64,000 bases of DNA from JAKRSE01 sp943369295. Lineage in GTDB: Bacteria > Armatimonadota > Fimbriimonadia > Fimbriimonadales > Fimbriimonadaceae. The stretch's first letter is position 1, and every line of letters starts with the position of its first letter. Below are positions 15,841-24,984 of this stretch, piece after piece. The DNA is taken from contig CALRMU020000003.1 in the NCBI GenBank assembly GCA_943369295.1, positions 682,001 to 746,000 of the forward strand. The letters are read 5' to 3'. The position numbers were made by a program, and so were the translations under genes. The notes below the pieces were generated by a model. It was not told where the DNA came from and ran no database searches. It saw only the letters and a program-made list of their open reading frames with translations.

Positions 15841-16880
15841 GATTGAATCTGGCCTTGATTGCAATCGGAGCATCGCTTGCTCTTGCCCAAGCCGATCCGA
15901 TTGACGACCTGGTCAAGGCCAACATGGCCAAAGATTCCGTCCCTGGACTTGCCCTTGCTGTCATCAATCCAAAAGGCGAGGTTGAGTATCGGGTTTATGG
16001 CAAAGCAAGCCTCGAATGGGATGTCCCAGTCTCTTCCAAAACTGTATTTCGCTGGGCTTCCATGTCTAAGCAGTTCTGCGCCGCCTCAATTCTCATGCTT
16101 GAGGCCGAAGGCAAGCTGAGGACAAGTGACAAGCTTCTCACCCATCTGCCAGAAGGTCCGGCGGAATGGAAGGACATCACCCTGCAGCACGTTCTCAATC
16201 ACCTTAGCGGACTTGACACGCCTGAGGGCCAGTTCCTTTTCACTCGCGACTACACCTGGCCTCAATACATCGAGCTTGCAGCCAAGTCACCCCTTCCAGG
16301 CGCCCCTGGAACCAAGTTCGCCTACAGCAACCCTGGCTATTCCCTGCTCGGAGCAGTTGTTGAGAAAGTTAGCGGTCTGCCCCTAGCAGACTTCGTGAAG
16401 AAGAACATTTTCGACGTTTACGGCATGACCTCAGCCCGCTACTTCCAGGATGGCGAGGTTGTGCCGAACCGAGCCGGCGGCTACAGGATTGAAGCAGGGA
16501 AAGCATTTAACTCACTATTCGATCGCCCAACTGTGTATGGGGGAAGCGGTGGAATCATGGGATCTCTGGAAGATTTGGTCGCCTGGGATGCGGCTTTAAG
16601 AAGCGGCAAGTTCCCTAAGTCAATCCAGTCCAAAATGGCCATCCCAGGAAAGCTGAATGATGGAAAAACCACGGAATACGGCTGCGGCTGGTTCCTGCGC
16701 AAGGAAGGCGAGAGTCAGATTCAGCACCACAGCGGCGGCACCAATGGCTTCACCTCTTTTCAACTCAGAGATGTCACCTTGGGCCACACCGTCTTCGTCC
16801 TGAGAAATTCTGGAATGGGGACAGCGGTAAACCTAGGCATCGACATTTACACCCAGATCGTCTCCGGCAGAAAACCGTGA
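15831..16880 (+). CDS. serine hydrolase, beta-lactamase/class C PBP-like, exported
   Basis: 349 aa. An N-terminal signal peptide ('MRLRLNLALIAIGASLALAQA') is followed by the penicillin-recognising fold: S-x-x-K in 'RWASMSKQF', Y-x-N in 'FAYSNPGYSLLG' and H-x-G in 'IQHHSGGTNG'. Such proteins are esterases, D-aminopeptidases or low-activity peptidases; real beta-lactamase activity is not implied. ATG 15831 is preferred over one at 15810 because it gives a normal basic signal-peptide N-terminus. It overlaps the previous gene by 10 bases and the next by 4. Confidence 0.82.
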   Translation: MRLRLNLALIAIGASLALAQADPIDDLVKANMAKDSVPGLALAVINPKGEVEYRVYGKASLEWDVPVSSKTVFRWASMSKQFCAASILMLEAEGKLRTSDKLLTHLPEGPAEWKDITLQHVLNHLSGLDTPEGQFLFTRDYTWPQYIELAAKSPLPGAPGTKFAYSNPGYSLLGAVVEKVSGLPLADFVKKNIFDVYGMTSARYFQDGEVVPNRAGGYRIEAGKAFNSLFDRPTVYGGSGGIMGSLEDLVAWDAALRSGKFPKSIQSKMAIPGKLNDGKTTEYGCGWFLRKEGESQIQHHSGGTNGFTSFQLRDVTLGHTVFVLRNSGMGTAVNLGIDIYTQIVSGRKP

Positions 16881-17989
16881 CATCAGCTCTTCAGTTAAGG
16901 CAGCTGGCCGAGAATCTGCTCGCTAGGGTCTCGGCAGATTCCTTCATGATGAGCGCCTTGGCAGACGAAGTCATACCGAATCGGCCGATCTTCATGATCA
17001 GCCTCGGCAAGGCCGCTGGTGCCATGGGAAAAGAGACTGCCTCTTGGCTGGGAGCCAATTTCGCGGGCGGCTTTGCAGTAGGCCACAACTTACAAGCCCT
17101 GACTGGACTAGATGTGACCTGGCTCACACACCTAGGTGGACACCCCAGACCGAATGAACAGAGTCTTGAAGCAGGAGCCTCTCTGCTTGCCTGGATTGAA
17201 ACTCTGCCCCAAAATGCTTCTGTCTGGGCATGCCTCAGCGGAGGGGCCAGTGCGATCATCGAAGTCCCCAAGCCAGGAAGCAGCCTGCTTGACCTTCAGT
17301 CCTGCCTTGACAGATCCTTCACCGAAGGCTGGTCGATTGAGCGGCTGAACGTGGAGAGGCAAAAACATTCAGAACTGAAAGGCGGGGGGCTGGCAGAAAT
17401 ACTGGGTTTAAGGCTCGAAAGAGTCTTCTGCCTCTCGGATGTCGAGCCAGCCCGGCTAGATATTCTTGGCAGCGGCCCTTTCTGGAATGAATCGACCAAG
17501 AGCCTTCACAAGGTGATTGCGGACCGCGACTCCCTCGTCCCCCTTATCAAAAAGTCAGCAGAAGAATTAGGTTTGAAGCCGATCAACCTTGGCTCCTTTT
17601 CTATGGACCTTGAAGAATGGGTGGAGACCCACCTCAAGCCAGCCATCCATCACGCTGAACCAGACACCCTCTGCTACTGGGTGGGCGAACCGACTCTCAA
17701 GCTTGGGGAAAATCCGCCCCCAGGTGGCAGGTGCCATGAGGCTGCCTTCAGAGCCAGACTTCTACTAAAGCCTAACCAAGCCTTCGCCGCCTTCGGAACC
17801 GATGGTTTGGATGGAACTTCAGGTGGAGCCGGAGCATGGGTCAGCCCAGATCAGCCTTTGCCAGTGGCCCCCTCTTTGACCCTGAAAAGACACGATTCTC
17901 TGGCCTGGTGTAAGGAAGTTTATGCTTCGATCCCAGAAAAAGCAACAGCCAGCAATTTAAATGACATCGCTCTCCTTAACAGTCAGTAA
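16877..17989 (+). CDS. glycerate 2-kinase (MOFRL family)
   Basis: 370 aa, shorter than the usual 410-450. Phosphorylates glycerate to 2-phosphoglycerate with ATP. Evidence: 'IFMISLGKAAGAMGKETASW' (N-terminal DUF4147 nucleotide loop), 'WACLSGGASAIIEVPKPG', 'RQKHSELKGGGLAEI', 'VFCLSDV' and the C-terminal MOFRL signature 'FGTDGLDGTSGGAGAW'. GTG start overlaps the upstream stop (GTGA). The gene carries an internal promoter-like TAAACT at its very end for the following gene. Confidence 0.85.
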   Translation: MTSALQLRQLAENLLARVSADSFMMSALADEVIPNRPIFMISLGKAAGAMGKETASWLGANFAGGFAVGHNLQALTGLDVTWLTHLGGHPRPNEQSLEAGASLLAWIETLPQNASVWACLSGGASAIIEVPKPGSSLLDLQSCLDRSFTEGWSIERLNVERQKHSELKGGGLAEILGLRLERVFCLSDVEPARLDILGSGPFWNESTKSLHKVIADRDSLVPLIKKSAEELGLKPINLGSFSMDLEEWVETHLKPAIHHAEPDTLCYWVGEPTLKLGENPPPGGRCHEAAFRARLLLKPNQAFAAFGTDGLDGTSGGAGAWVSPDQPLPVAPSLTLKRHDSLAWCKEVYASIPEKATASNLNDIALLNSQ

Positions 17990-17992
17990 ACT
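17987..17992 (+). promoter_or_regulatory. TAAACT -10 box, leaderless start of the membrane protein gene
   Basis: TAAACT overlaps the glycerate kinase stop and stands 6 bases before the GTG at 17999. It would let the membrane protein, alpha-2-macroglobulin and VanW genes be transcribed apart from the genes upstream. Confidence 0.5.
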
Positions 17993-17998
17993 GAGGCC

Positions 17999-19420
17999 GT
18001 GCCTTTTGATTTGAGCCTCGTCCTTGCCCTTGTGGCCTTGATTATCGGTGCAGTTCCAGCCGTGATAGCATGGAAAGCACGGGGGAGTTCTGCCCGTGTC
18101 GGTCATATGCCTTTGGTGGCCGCCGCCCTGGGAGCCGCCTACCTCATCCCAGTCGCCTCGGCTCTCATTGTTCAAACGGCATTTCCAAATCTCGGAAACC
18201 TGCTTGACATCACGCTCTTTTCAATTGGCTTTGTAGGGGCGGCGGTGATCGCCCTTCTTTTCAACTGGCTCGAAGAAGATTCTGGACTTGATGGCGGCCT
18301 TGGGGCCCTGGGAGCTTTCGGAGTCATTTTGGTCAAGGGTCAAGATGGCCCTCTCGCAGCACAAAACATCCTTTCTCTCACCCTCGGACTCTGCGCTGCC
18401 TGCTTGGCTTGGGCAGCCTTAGGCTACAGGCAGGGAGCCATGAGGCTGGCTCTCCCCGCCGGAAGCCTTTTGGTTGCGGCCGGACTGCTCGCCTTCAGAG
18501 AGGGTGATGTTCCGACCCTCGCCCCTGGGATTCTCGCAGTAACCGCCGCGCTTGGATCTCTGGTGTCGTGGGCGCTCAGCAATTCCAACGATAACCTTAA
18601 GGCCAACAAAGGACGGATCAGTTTGGTTCTCCTCTTGATCGTGGGATTGATCATTGGCTTCGCTAATCTTCCCATCGGCTCCCTCAGCAAGGTTGGAGTG
18701 ATTCTCGCAATTGCCTCTGCCATCACGCTTGTGTTGGACTTCAGTCTCGTTAAGGGCTTCAACCTCTCAGGCATCGGAGCGATTCTCTATCTCAGCGCTG
18801 CAAGCTGGTCTTTCAGTCAGCTTCAGGGCTCTGGCTTGGCCCTCTTCGCTGCCGCAGGTGCCCTTGCCGCCTTGGTCGCAGGACGGTCCGATTTCCTTCC
18901 CTTCGTGGCTCCACTTCTCGGCTTCTCGGTCTATCGCTTGGTCTTGGAATCATCTGAAGGTGCAACGAAGGCATTCGATATCGGCCAGCACTACGGGATG
19001 ATCGGTCTATTGGCTGGAGCCTTCTTGGTCCTGTCTGTGGTTCAGCTTTTGGAAGGCATGGTTGTTGACTGTAAGATTCCACTCACAAGAAGCATCCTCA
19101 CAGCGCTTGCGATCGGGGCGGCTTTCTTAGGAGGGGCTCTTCTGCTAGGTGACAAGGGAGTTGCCGGTCTGATCATCGGAGCCAGCCTTCCTGCCGTTCT
19201 TTTGGCTGGCAGGAAGCAGGGGCAGGCCCTGGCTGCCAGCTTGGTCGGCTTGGGAACAGGATCCCTTTTGGCCCTCTCTTGGAAGGGCCTCTCACCCTAC
19301 GTTGATCTCACCCGAGATGCCAAACAGACTGCCTTGGTTGTCTTTGGTCTCGCTGCTGTTATTTTTGGTGCAGCGGCAGTGACTCTCGCACGTTCCAAGC
19401 AGGAAGTGCGAAATGGCTGA
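17999..19420 (+). CDS. polytopic membrane protein of unknown function
   Basis: 473 aa, almost wholly hydrophobic, with about 13-14 predicted transmembrane helices rich in Ala, Gly and Leu. The N-terminus 'LSLVLALVALIIGAVPAVIAW' is the first helix. Charged patches occur only in short loops. No transporter signature is recognised, and the regular Ala/Gly helices could equally be a structural channel or an enzyme. The stop overlaps the start of the alpha-2-macroglobulin gene by 8 bases, so they are tightly coupled and may work together at the inner membrane. Confidence 0.75.
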   Translation: MPFDLSLVLALVALIIGAVPAVIAWKARGSSARVGHMPLVAAALGAAYLIPVASALIVQTAFPNLGNLLDITLFSIGFVGAAVIALLFNWLEEDSGLDGGLGALGAFGVILVKGQDGPLAAQNILSLTLGLCAACLAWAALGYRQGAMRLALPAGSLLVAAGLLAFREGDVPTLAPGILAVTAALGSLVSWALSNSNDNLKANKGRISLVLLLIVGLIIGFANLPIGSLSKVGVILAIASAITLVLDFSLVKGFNLSGIGAILYLSAASWSFSQLQGSGLALFAAAGALAALVAGRSDFLPFVAPLLGFSVYRLVLESSEGATKAFDIGQHYGMIGLLAGAFLVLSVVQLLEGMVVDCKIPLTRSILTALAIGAAFLGGALLLGDKGVAGLIIGASLPAVLLAGRKQGQALAASLVGLGTGSLLALSWKGLSPYVDLTRDAKQTALVVFGLAAVIFGAAAVTLARSKQEVRNG

Positions 19421-22400
19421 TACGTCTTTCGGTCGCAAAGGGCTCCTTGGTGGGCTGCTTATTGTGGGGGCTCTTGGGGCCTCCCTCTCCTACGGCATTA
19501 CGGAGGAGATCAAGTTTGGCCGTGCGGAAGGTTCAGTCGTCATGGAGCGGAACGGCAAGCCTCTGCCCAATGCCAGAGTAATCCTTCAGCCCACTTTCGA
19601 CCTCCCCGACAAGGTCCGGTTCCGCCCTTCAGTCAGGACCGATGAGAATGGCAATTTCAAAGCGACTGGCCTGCCTGTCGGTGAATATGAGGTCCAGGTT
19701 TACGGCAAAGCCCACTCTCTTTATGGTGGAGTCCTGAAAGTCGAAGAAGGCAAAATTTCGACTGCCGCCTATAAGGCCGAACTCACGACTCCTCAGCTTT
19801 CTGTTTACGTCAGCCAAAAGGTGCTGCTTCCGGGTGAAGAATCTCGCTACGAAGTCACCGGTGTTTCTGAAAACCCCGATCTAGCGATTGAGCTCTATCG
19901 AATGGACATGAGCCTCCTGGCCAAGTTCGGTTCTCCCTACGATCTAGTCCGAAGCGTGGCCGGTACTCGTCAGCAGAAGAATCCGCTCTCCTACCCCGGT
20001 CTGAAACTGATTGACAGCCACACGAAGAAACTGGAAAGCCAGGATGTGGAAGGCTACTTTGCTGAAGCAAAGGCTCTGCCGAGCCTTGACAAGGGCGTTT
20101 ACCTTTTGGCTGTGAGGGAGAGCAAGAATCAGCAGTTTGCCTGGCTCAACGTCACCGACATGGCTTTGGTGACCAAGCAGGCTGGCCGAGACACTCTTGT
20201 CTTTGCCACCCATCTCAAAACCGGAAAACCTCTTCCTGGGGTTGACCTCACCATTCACATCAACGGCCAGAGCCTGCCCCAGGGCAAGACTGACGCCAAG
20301 GGTGTCGCTCGCTTCGTTCGACCCAAGGTAGCGGCCAACAACAGCAACTTTGTTGTGGCCGGGTCGCTCAAGGGCTCGAACGCTCATGTCTGGACCGGCG
20401 GCTGGGATGGTGATGCAGAAAACCCAGCAAGCGTTTTTGTCAAAACTGACCGCCCGATTTATCGCCCAGGAGACGAGATTCAGTTCAAAGGAACAGTCCG
20501 AGTTCAGCAGGGACTGAACCTGGAGACTCCTGCTGGCCAGCCAATCGAGGTCACGATCAAAGACCCCGACGAGGAAACGATCAGCACTGTCAGCCTGCCC
20601 CTCAACGGGTTTGGCAGCTTTGCCGGAAACTTCAAAACCGATCTTCTCGGCACTCCTGGCACTTATCGAATTCAGACCAAGTTCAAAGGTCAGGAACAGA
20701 GCTCATACATCGAGGTCATTCCCTTCCGCAAGCCGGAATACACAGTCACAGTCACCCCCACCAAAAAGGCTTTCAGCCGAGGTGAAGAGATTGAGATGAA
20801 GGTGAAGGCCGAGTACTACACGGGCGAACCCCTTGCGGGCGGAGCCGTAAACGTGACCGTCAACCGAGCCTGGCTTTGGGCAGGAGACCCCTTTGACGAG
20901 TACTACGACCCCATGTCGTCGGATTGGAACTCAGGTGACTACCTGGGTTCAGTCGAAGCCAGAACCAACGGCAACGGCGAGGCTATCGTCCGGTTCCGCC
21001 CCCCGACCGAAGAAATTCGCGAAGCCGATGTGCAGGACGCAAAGATCACCTTCGAGGCTTCGGTCGCTGACCCCAGCGAAAGATTCTTCTCTGGCAAGGG
21101 CTCCGCTTTAGTTGCTCGTGGTCTGATCAACGTCCAGGCCGAGGCAGCGAGCTGGATTGGAGAAAGAGACAAGCCCAATACGGTCAAGGTCAAGATCTTT
21201 GATCAAGAGAAGCAGACCCTCGTACCTGACAAGGAGTTTCAAGCCACCTTCCGAAGAGTCAGATGGATCGAGAAGCCTCGTGAAAAGGGAGTCTACGAAG
21301 AAAAAGAGACGATCCTAAACACAGTCAAAGGCACGACGGATCACACCGGCGAAGCTGATGTCACCTTCACTCCCAACCAGGAAGGGGACTACATGGTCCT
21401 CATCGAATCCACTGACCGCAACGGTCGAAGGGTCGCGGCAGAAGCCAGGTTCTGGGTTTACGGTGCGGGGATGTCAGAACCAATTTCAGACGACAGTCTG
21501 AAGCTGGTCATCGCCAAGCGTGAGTTTGCTCCCAACGAAAGAGTAACCGGAGTCATCCAGGTTGCCAAGCCGGGTGGATCACTTCTGCTCACGGTCGAGG
21601 GTTCTAAGCTCGTCAAGGCCCAGGTCATCAACATGGATTCTGCGGTCAAGCCTTTCGATCTCGGCCCCATGAGCGAGATCGCTCCCGGCGCAAGGATCAA
21701 GGCGACTCGCGTATTCGAGAAAACTTATCAAGAAGACGATGCCGGATTCAAGGTCTCCTTAAAGAACAAGGAAGTCAACTTGACCATCAAGCCCAATAAG
21801 CCTGAGACCAAACCGGGAGAAACTGTCACCTACACGATTAGAGCCACGGACAACGAGGGTCAGCCGGTGCGTGCCGAGCTGAGTGTCGGAGTCGTGGACG
21901 AGGGAATCTATGCCATCCGCGAGGATGACGATGGACCTTTGCCCTTCTACTACCAGCCCCGCTGGTCCTCGGTCTCCACCTCCTACTCCTTCCCCGAGGT
22001 TTATCTTGATGGAGAAGACAAGGCCCCCAAGAACCTGCAGATTCGAAAGACTTTTGTAGACACAGCCTACTGGGCTCCGACTGTTCTGACTGACTCGGAT
22101 GGAACGGCCAAGGTCACGGTCAAGATGCCAGACAACCTGACCGAGTGGCGAACCACCGTAACGGCTCTGACTTCTGACAGCAAGTTTGGCCAAGCCAAAA
22201 TGGGGTTGATCAGCAAGAAGGACCTCATGGTTCGGCTGAGCACCCCTGCCTTTATGGTGCAGGAAGACGAGCAGAAGCTCGGGGCTGTGATCAGCAACAC
22301 CACTGGCCAGGAACAGAAGGTCCAGGTGAAGCTGGAAGCCGCCGGGCTCAGCTTCACGGGCGATGCTCAGAAGGAATACTCAATCCCCGCAAACGGCAGC

Positions 22401-24149
22401 CAGAGAGTCGATTGGACTCTGAAGGCTTCTGAACTCGGAACCGGCACTCTGACCGTCAAGGCTTGGGCTTCAAGCAGTCTCAGTGATGGTCTTGAGCTTA
22501 AGGTTCCTGTTCGGGCCAAGGGTGTAAGGACGGTCAATTCTGAGTCTGGCGAGGTGGCAGGCACCTGGGATAAATCTCTCAGCCTCGAACCTCAGGGAGT
22601 CGAAGCAAGCCTTAGGGTCCGGGTTGATCCTCATCCTTTCTCTGTCATCGCGGCTTCCCTGCCTGGCATGGTCGACTTTCCTTATGGGTGTGTCGAACAG
22701 ACCCTCTCGCGCTTTGTCCCGGCTCTTGCTGTGCAAAACGCCATGGCTTTGGATGGCTTGATCTCGGAGGAAACGAGACTGAAGATTCCTAAAGTCACGG
22801 CAGAAAGCATGAAGAGGCTGAAGAAAATGCAGCACTCCGACGGCGGCTGGGGATGGTGGGAATACGACAAGACTTCCACTCTCATGACAGCGGCTGTTCT
22901 CGAAGGCCTTTATAGAGCTAGAGAAAACGGTGCCGCCATCGACGCTTCTATGCTCGAAAAGGGCCTCAACTGGTCGCGAGAAAGGCTCAAGGGTCCAGCC
23001 GCTCTGGCCTTTGATGAGAACACCACCTATCTTGCCTACGCTGTCATGCTCTTCGGACCAGATGAGGCGGCTCGTCTGAAGCACGACGAAGCGTCCGGCA
23101 AGGCGATGAACAAAGAGAAGGTCAAGCTCTACTCAAACGAGGAAGTTGAATGGCCTGTCGATGACATCGCGAGAATGGCAATTGCTGAGCAGATGCTTTC
23201 TGAAAGAACGGGAGACCCTGGCCGAAGCGACAAGGCAAAAACCCTGCTTCGCATGGCTATCGACCGTGTTCAGAAGGGCAGCAACGGTTGGGGAGAAATC
23301 TTCTGGGGCGAAACCAAGGGCAGACTGCTTATGGCCATCGCTGCTGTCGAGCCAGACATGGAATCTGCTCCTGAGTACATGAGGCTGATTCTTATGGACC
23401 GCCAGGCCTTTGCCTGGGGCGGCACCAGAGAAACCGCTCTCATCGTTCTTGGCGCCCTGGATCTGATCAAAGAGAGGGGACTCACCTCGCTCAACGGCTC
23501 TGTGTCAGTCAAGGTCAACGGAGAAGAGGTTGGCACAATGGCCATCACTCCTGAGAATCTAAAGCCCTTCGACATCACTATTCCTGAATCCAAGCTCAAG
23601 CAGGGCGGAAACAGTGTCAGCGTCGTGGCCGAGGGGCTCACCCCTTACGCCCAGGCTGTCATGGTTCAGACCTTGACTGATGACACCTTGGCAGCCAAGG
23701 ACGGCGAGGGCCTCTCAATCGAGCGAGCCTACTACCGCATGACGGCCAAGACTCTGGAAAATGGCACGGTCGTCCGTGAGCAGGAGACCACTCCTCGCAC
23801 TTCCTTCAAGTCAGGAGAAATCTTCAGGAGCAAGCTGACTCTCAAGTCGGACAAGGTTCTGAACTATCTGCTGATCGAAGATCCGATCGCCAGCCACACC
23901 AACATCGTGGACTCAGAAGATCCTTACAGCTTCGGCGATTGGAGCTTCTGGTGGGATAGATCCAGCTACTACTCGGACAAGGGTGTCTTCTTCAAAAGAA
24001 GCCTCGATGCTGGAGTTCATTCCTTCAGTTATTCGATGAGGGCGGAATCTCCCGGCAAGAGCACATCTCTGCCGGCCATGGTCACCCTCTTCTACCAGCC
24101 TAAGGTGACAGCAAGGTCATCGGGAATCACCCTGGAGGTGACCCCATAA
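19413..24149 (+). CDS. bacterial alpha-2-macroglobulin with thioester
   Basis: 1578 aa, normal for the family. Membrane-anchored or exported protease trap. Order: N-terminal hydrophobic segment (about residues 10-28), no lipobox; a carboxypeptidase-regulatory/Cna-B-like beta module (about 38-115, 'NGNFKATGLPVGEYEV'); macroglobulin domains including MG2 'VKTDRPIYRPGDEIQFKG' near 342; the A2M domain 'TVKMPDNLTEWRTTVTAL' near 900. The intact thioester motif 'PYGCVEQT' is near 1092, followed by the alpha-toroid. The Cys-Gln thioester covalently captures attacking proteases after bait cleavage. Unlike E. coli yfhM it is not next to pbpC but between a polytopic membrane protein and VanW. Confidence 0.93.
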   Translation: MADTSFGRKGLLGGLLIVGALGASLSYGITEEIKFGRAEGSVVMERNGKPLPNARVILQPTFDLPDKVRFRPSVRTDENGNFKATGLPVGEYEVQVYGKAHSLYGGVLKVEEGKISTAAYKAELTTPQLSVYVSQKVLLPGEESRYEVTGVSENPDLAIELYRMDMSLLAKFGSPYDLVRSVAGTRQQKNPLSYPGLKLIDSHTKKLESQDVEGYFAEAKALPSLDKGVYLLAVRESKNQQFAWLNVTDMALVTKQAGRDTLVFATHLKTGKPLPGVDLTIHINGQSLPQGKTDAKGVARFVRPKVAANNSNFVVAGSLKGSNAHVWTGGWDGDAENPASVFVKTDRPIYRPGDEIQFKGTVRVQQGLNLETPAGQPIEVTIKDPDEETISTVSLPLNGFGSFAGNFKTDLLGTPGTYRIQTKFKGQEQSSYIEVIPFRKPEYTVTVTPTKKAFSRGEEIEMKVKAEYYTGEPLAGGAVNVTVNRAWLWAGDPFDEYYDPMSSDWNSGDYLGSVEARTNGNGEAIVRFRPPTEEIREADVQDAKITFEASVADPSERFFSGKGSALVARGLINVQAEAASWIGERDKPNTVKVKIFDQEKQTLVPDKEFQATFRRVRWIEKPREKGVYEEKETILNTVKGTTDHTGEADVTFTPNQEGDYMVLIESTDRNGRRVAAEARFWVYGAGMSEPISDDSLKLVIAKREFAPNERVTGVIQVAKPGGSLLLTVEGSKLVKAQVINMDSAVKPFDLGPMSEIAPGARIKATRVFEKTYQEDDAGFKVSLKNKEVNLTIKPNKPETKPGETVTYTIRATDNEGQPVRAELSVGVVDEGIYAIREDDDGPLPFYYQPRWSSVSTSYSFPEVYLDGEDKAPKNLQIRKTFVDTAYWAPTVLTDSDGTAKVTVKMPDNLTEWRTTVTALTSDSKFGQAKMGLISKKDLMVRLSTPAFMVQEDEQKLGAVISNTTGQEQKVQVKLEAAGLSFTGDAQKEYSIPANGSQRVDWTLKASELGTGTLTVKAWASSSLSDGLELKVPVRAKGVRTVNSESGEVAGTWDKSLSLEPQGVEASLRVRVDPHPFSVIAASLPGMVDFPYGCVEQTLSRFVPALAVQNAMALDGLISEETRLKIPKVTAESMKRLKKMQHSDGGWGWWEYDKTSTLMTAAVLEGLYRARENGAAIDASMLEKGLNWSRERLKGPAALAFDENTTYLAYAVMLFGPDEAARLKHDEASGKAMNKEKVKLYSNEEVEWPVDDIARMAIAEQMLSERTGDPGRSDKAKTLLRMAIDRVQKGSNGWGEIFWGETKGRLLMAIAAVEPDMESAPEYMRLILMDRQAFAWGGTRETALIVLGALDLIKERGLTSLNGSVSVKVNGEEVGTMAITPENLKPFDITIPESKLKQGGNSVSVVAEGLTPYAQAVMVQTLTDDTLAAKDGEGLSIERAYYRMTAKTLENGTVVREQETTPRTSFKSGEIFRSKLTLKSDKVLNYLLIEDPIASHTNIVDSEDPYSFGDWSFWWDRSSYYSDKGVFFKRSLDAGVHSFSYSMRAESPGKSTSLPAMVTLFYQPKVTARSSGITLEVTP
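24134..24148 (+). promoter_or_regulatory. Shine-Dalgarno GGAGG plus AUA start codon of vanW-like gene
   Basis: GGAGGTGA (24134-24141) followed by ATA at 24146, a 7-base gap from GGAGG. The ATA shares two bases with the TAA stop of the alpha-2-macroglobulin gene (ATAA). No ATG, GTG or TTG in frame lies at this distance; the nearest, TTG 24167, is 28 bases from the GGAGG and would remove the basic N-terminus of the signal segment. Confidence 0.6.
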
Positions 24150-24889
24150 CCAAGGCCTTTGCTGTATTGGGTCTTGCCGGATTGGGAGTCGGAGCCTTGG
24201 CAGCCGCCTTGGCTCTGACCCCGGGCCCAAAGGTTCTGGGGCAGGCCGAAACTCTGCTGGAAGCCAGGTCTCCCAACCAGAAGCATAATGCCAAGCTGGC
24301 CTGCGAAGCTATCGACGGCAAGGTCATCAAGCCGGGCGAGGTCTTCTCCTTCAACAAAACAGTGGGTTCCTGGTCTCGTGATAAAGGCTATCGTCGGGCT
24401 CCTGTCAGCTTCAATGGTTCGCTGATTGATGCCTGGGGAGGAGGGGTCTGCCAGACCTCGACGACCTTTTACAACGCCGCTCTTTATGCAGGAATGGAGC
24501 TGGTCGAACGGCACGCGCACCATTTTTGCCCCATCTACGCCTCCCCTGGCCGCGATGCCGCTGTTGCCTATCCCAACATCGATCTGCAAATGAGAAATGC
24601 TTCCGAGCATCCCATTGAGGTTTCGGCGAAGGTTGAAGGCAGTCGGCTAAAGATCACGCTCGTTGGTCGGGCGGCCAAGCCTGCCATCACGATCCAAACA
24701 AGAATCATTGATCAGCAGAGCCCCATGCTTCTTAACCAGGGCTCAGGCGATTCTCCTTGGCTTCGCTCTCCAGGCAAGCCAGGCTACGAGGTGGAGACAT
24801 ATCGGATTACTCCTGAGGGAAAGGTGAGGCTGTCCAGGGATCGATACCCCGTGATGCATCGAGTGGTTCAGTGGAGCAATGGGAGTTAG
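24146..24889 (+). CDS. VanW family protein
   Basis: 247 aa from the proposed AUA start (240 from TTG 24167). The N-terminus becomes (M)TKAFAVLGLAGLGVGALAA, a normal signal or anchor segment with a lysine. Then comes the VanW domain: 'HNAKLACEAIDGKVIKPG', 'GEVFSFNKTVGSWSRDKGY' and 'AWGGGVCQTSTTFYNAAL'. VanW proteins occur in some vancomycin-resistance clusters and widely in other bacteria. Their role, probably in the cell envelope, is not settled. The gene is translationally coupled to alpha-2-macroglobulin, which suggests a shared envelope function. Confidence 0.85.
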   Translation: MTKAFAVLGLAGLGVGALAAALALTPGPKVLGQAETLLEARSPNQKHNAKLACEAIDGKVIKPGEVFSFNKTVGSWSRDKGYRRAPVSFNGSLIDAWGGGVCQTSTTFYNAALYAGMELVERHAHHFCPIYASPGRDAAVAYPNIDLQMRNASEHPIEVSAKVEGSRLKITLVGRAAKPAITIQTRIIDQQSPMLLNQGSGDSPWLRSPGKPGYEVETYRITPEGKVRLSRDRYPVMHRVVQWSNGS

Positions 24890-24971
24890 TTAGGAGGTTC
24901 TCAGAAGTTTGCTTCATCCTCCCTCATTCATCTCCATCAGCCCTTCCCTGAACATATCACTCTCAAAACCG

Positions 24972-24977
24972 TAAACT
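24972..24977 (+). promoter_or_regulatory. TAAACT -10 box, leaderless start of GH20-like gene
   Basis: TAAACT followed by 7 bases and the GTG at 24985. Third occurrence of this exact hexamer at a start codon in the window. Confidence 0.5.
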
Positions 24978-24984
24978 AGAAGAA

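Noticed and set aside
24167..24889. TTG 24167 as the start of the vanW-like gene
   Set aside because: The GGAGG is 28 bases away and the resulting leader has no basic residue; ATA 24146 fits better.
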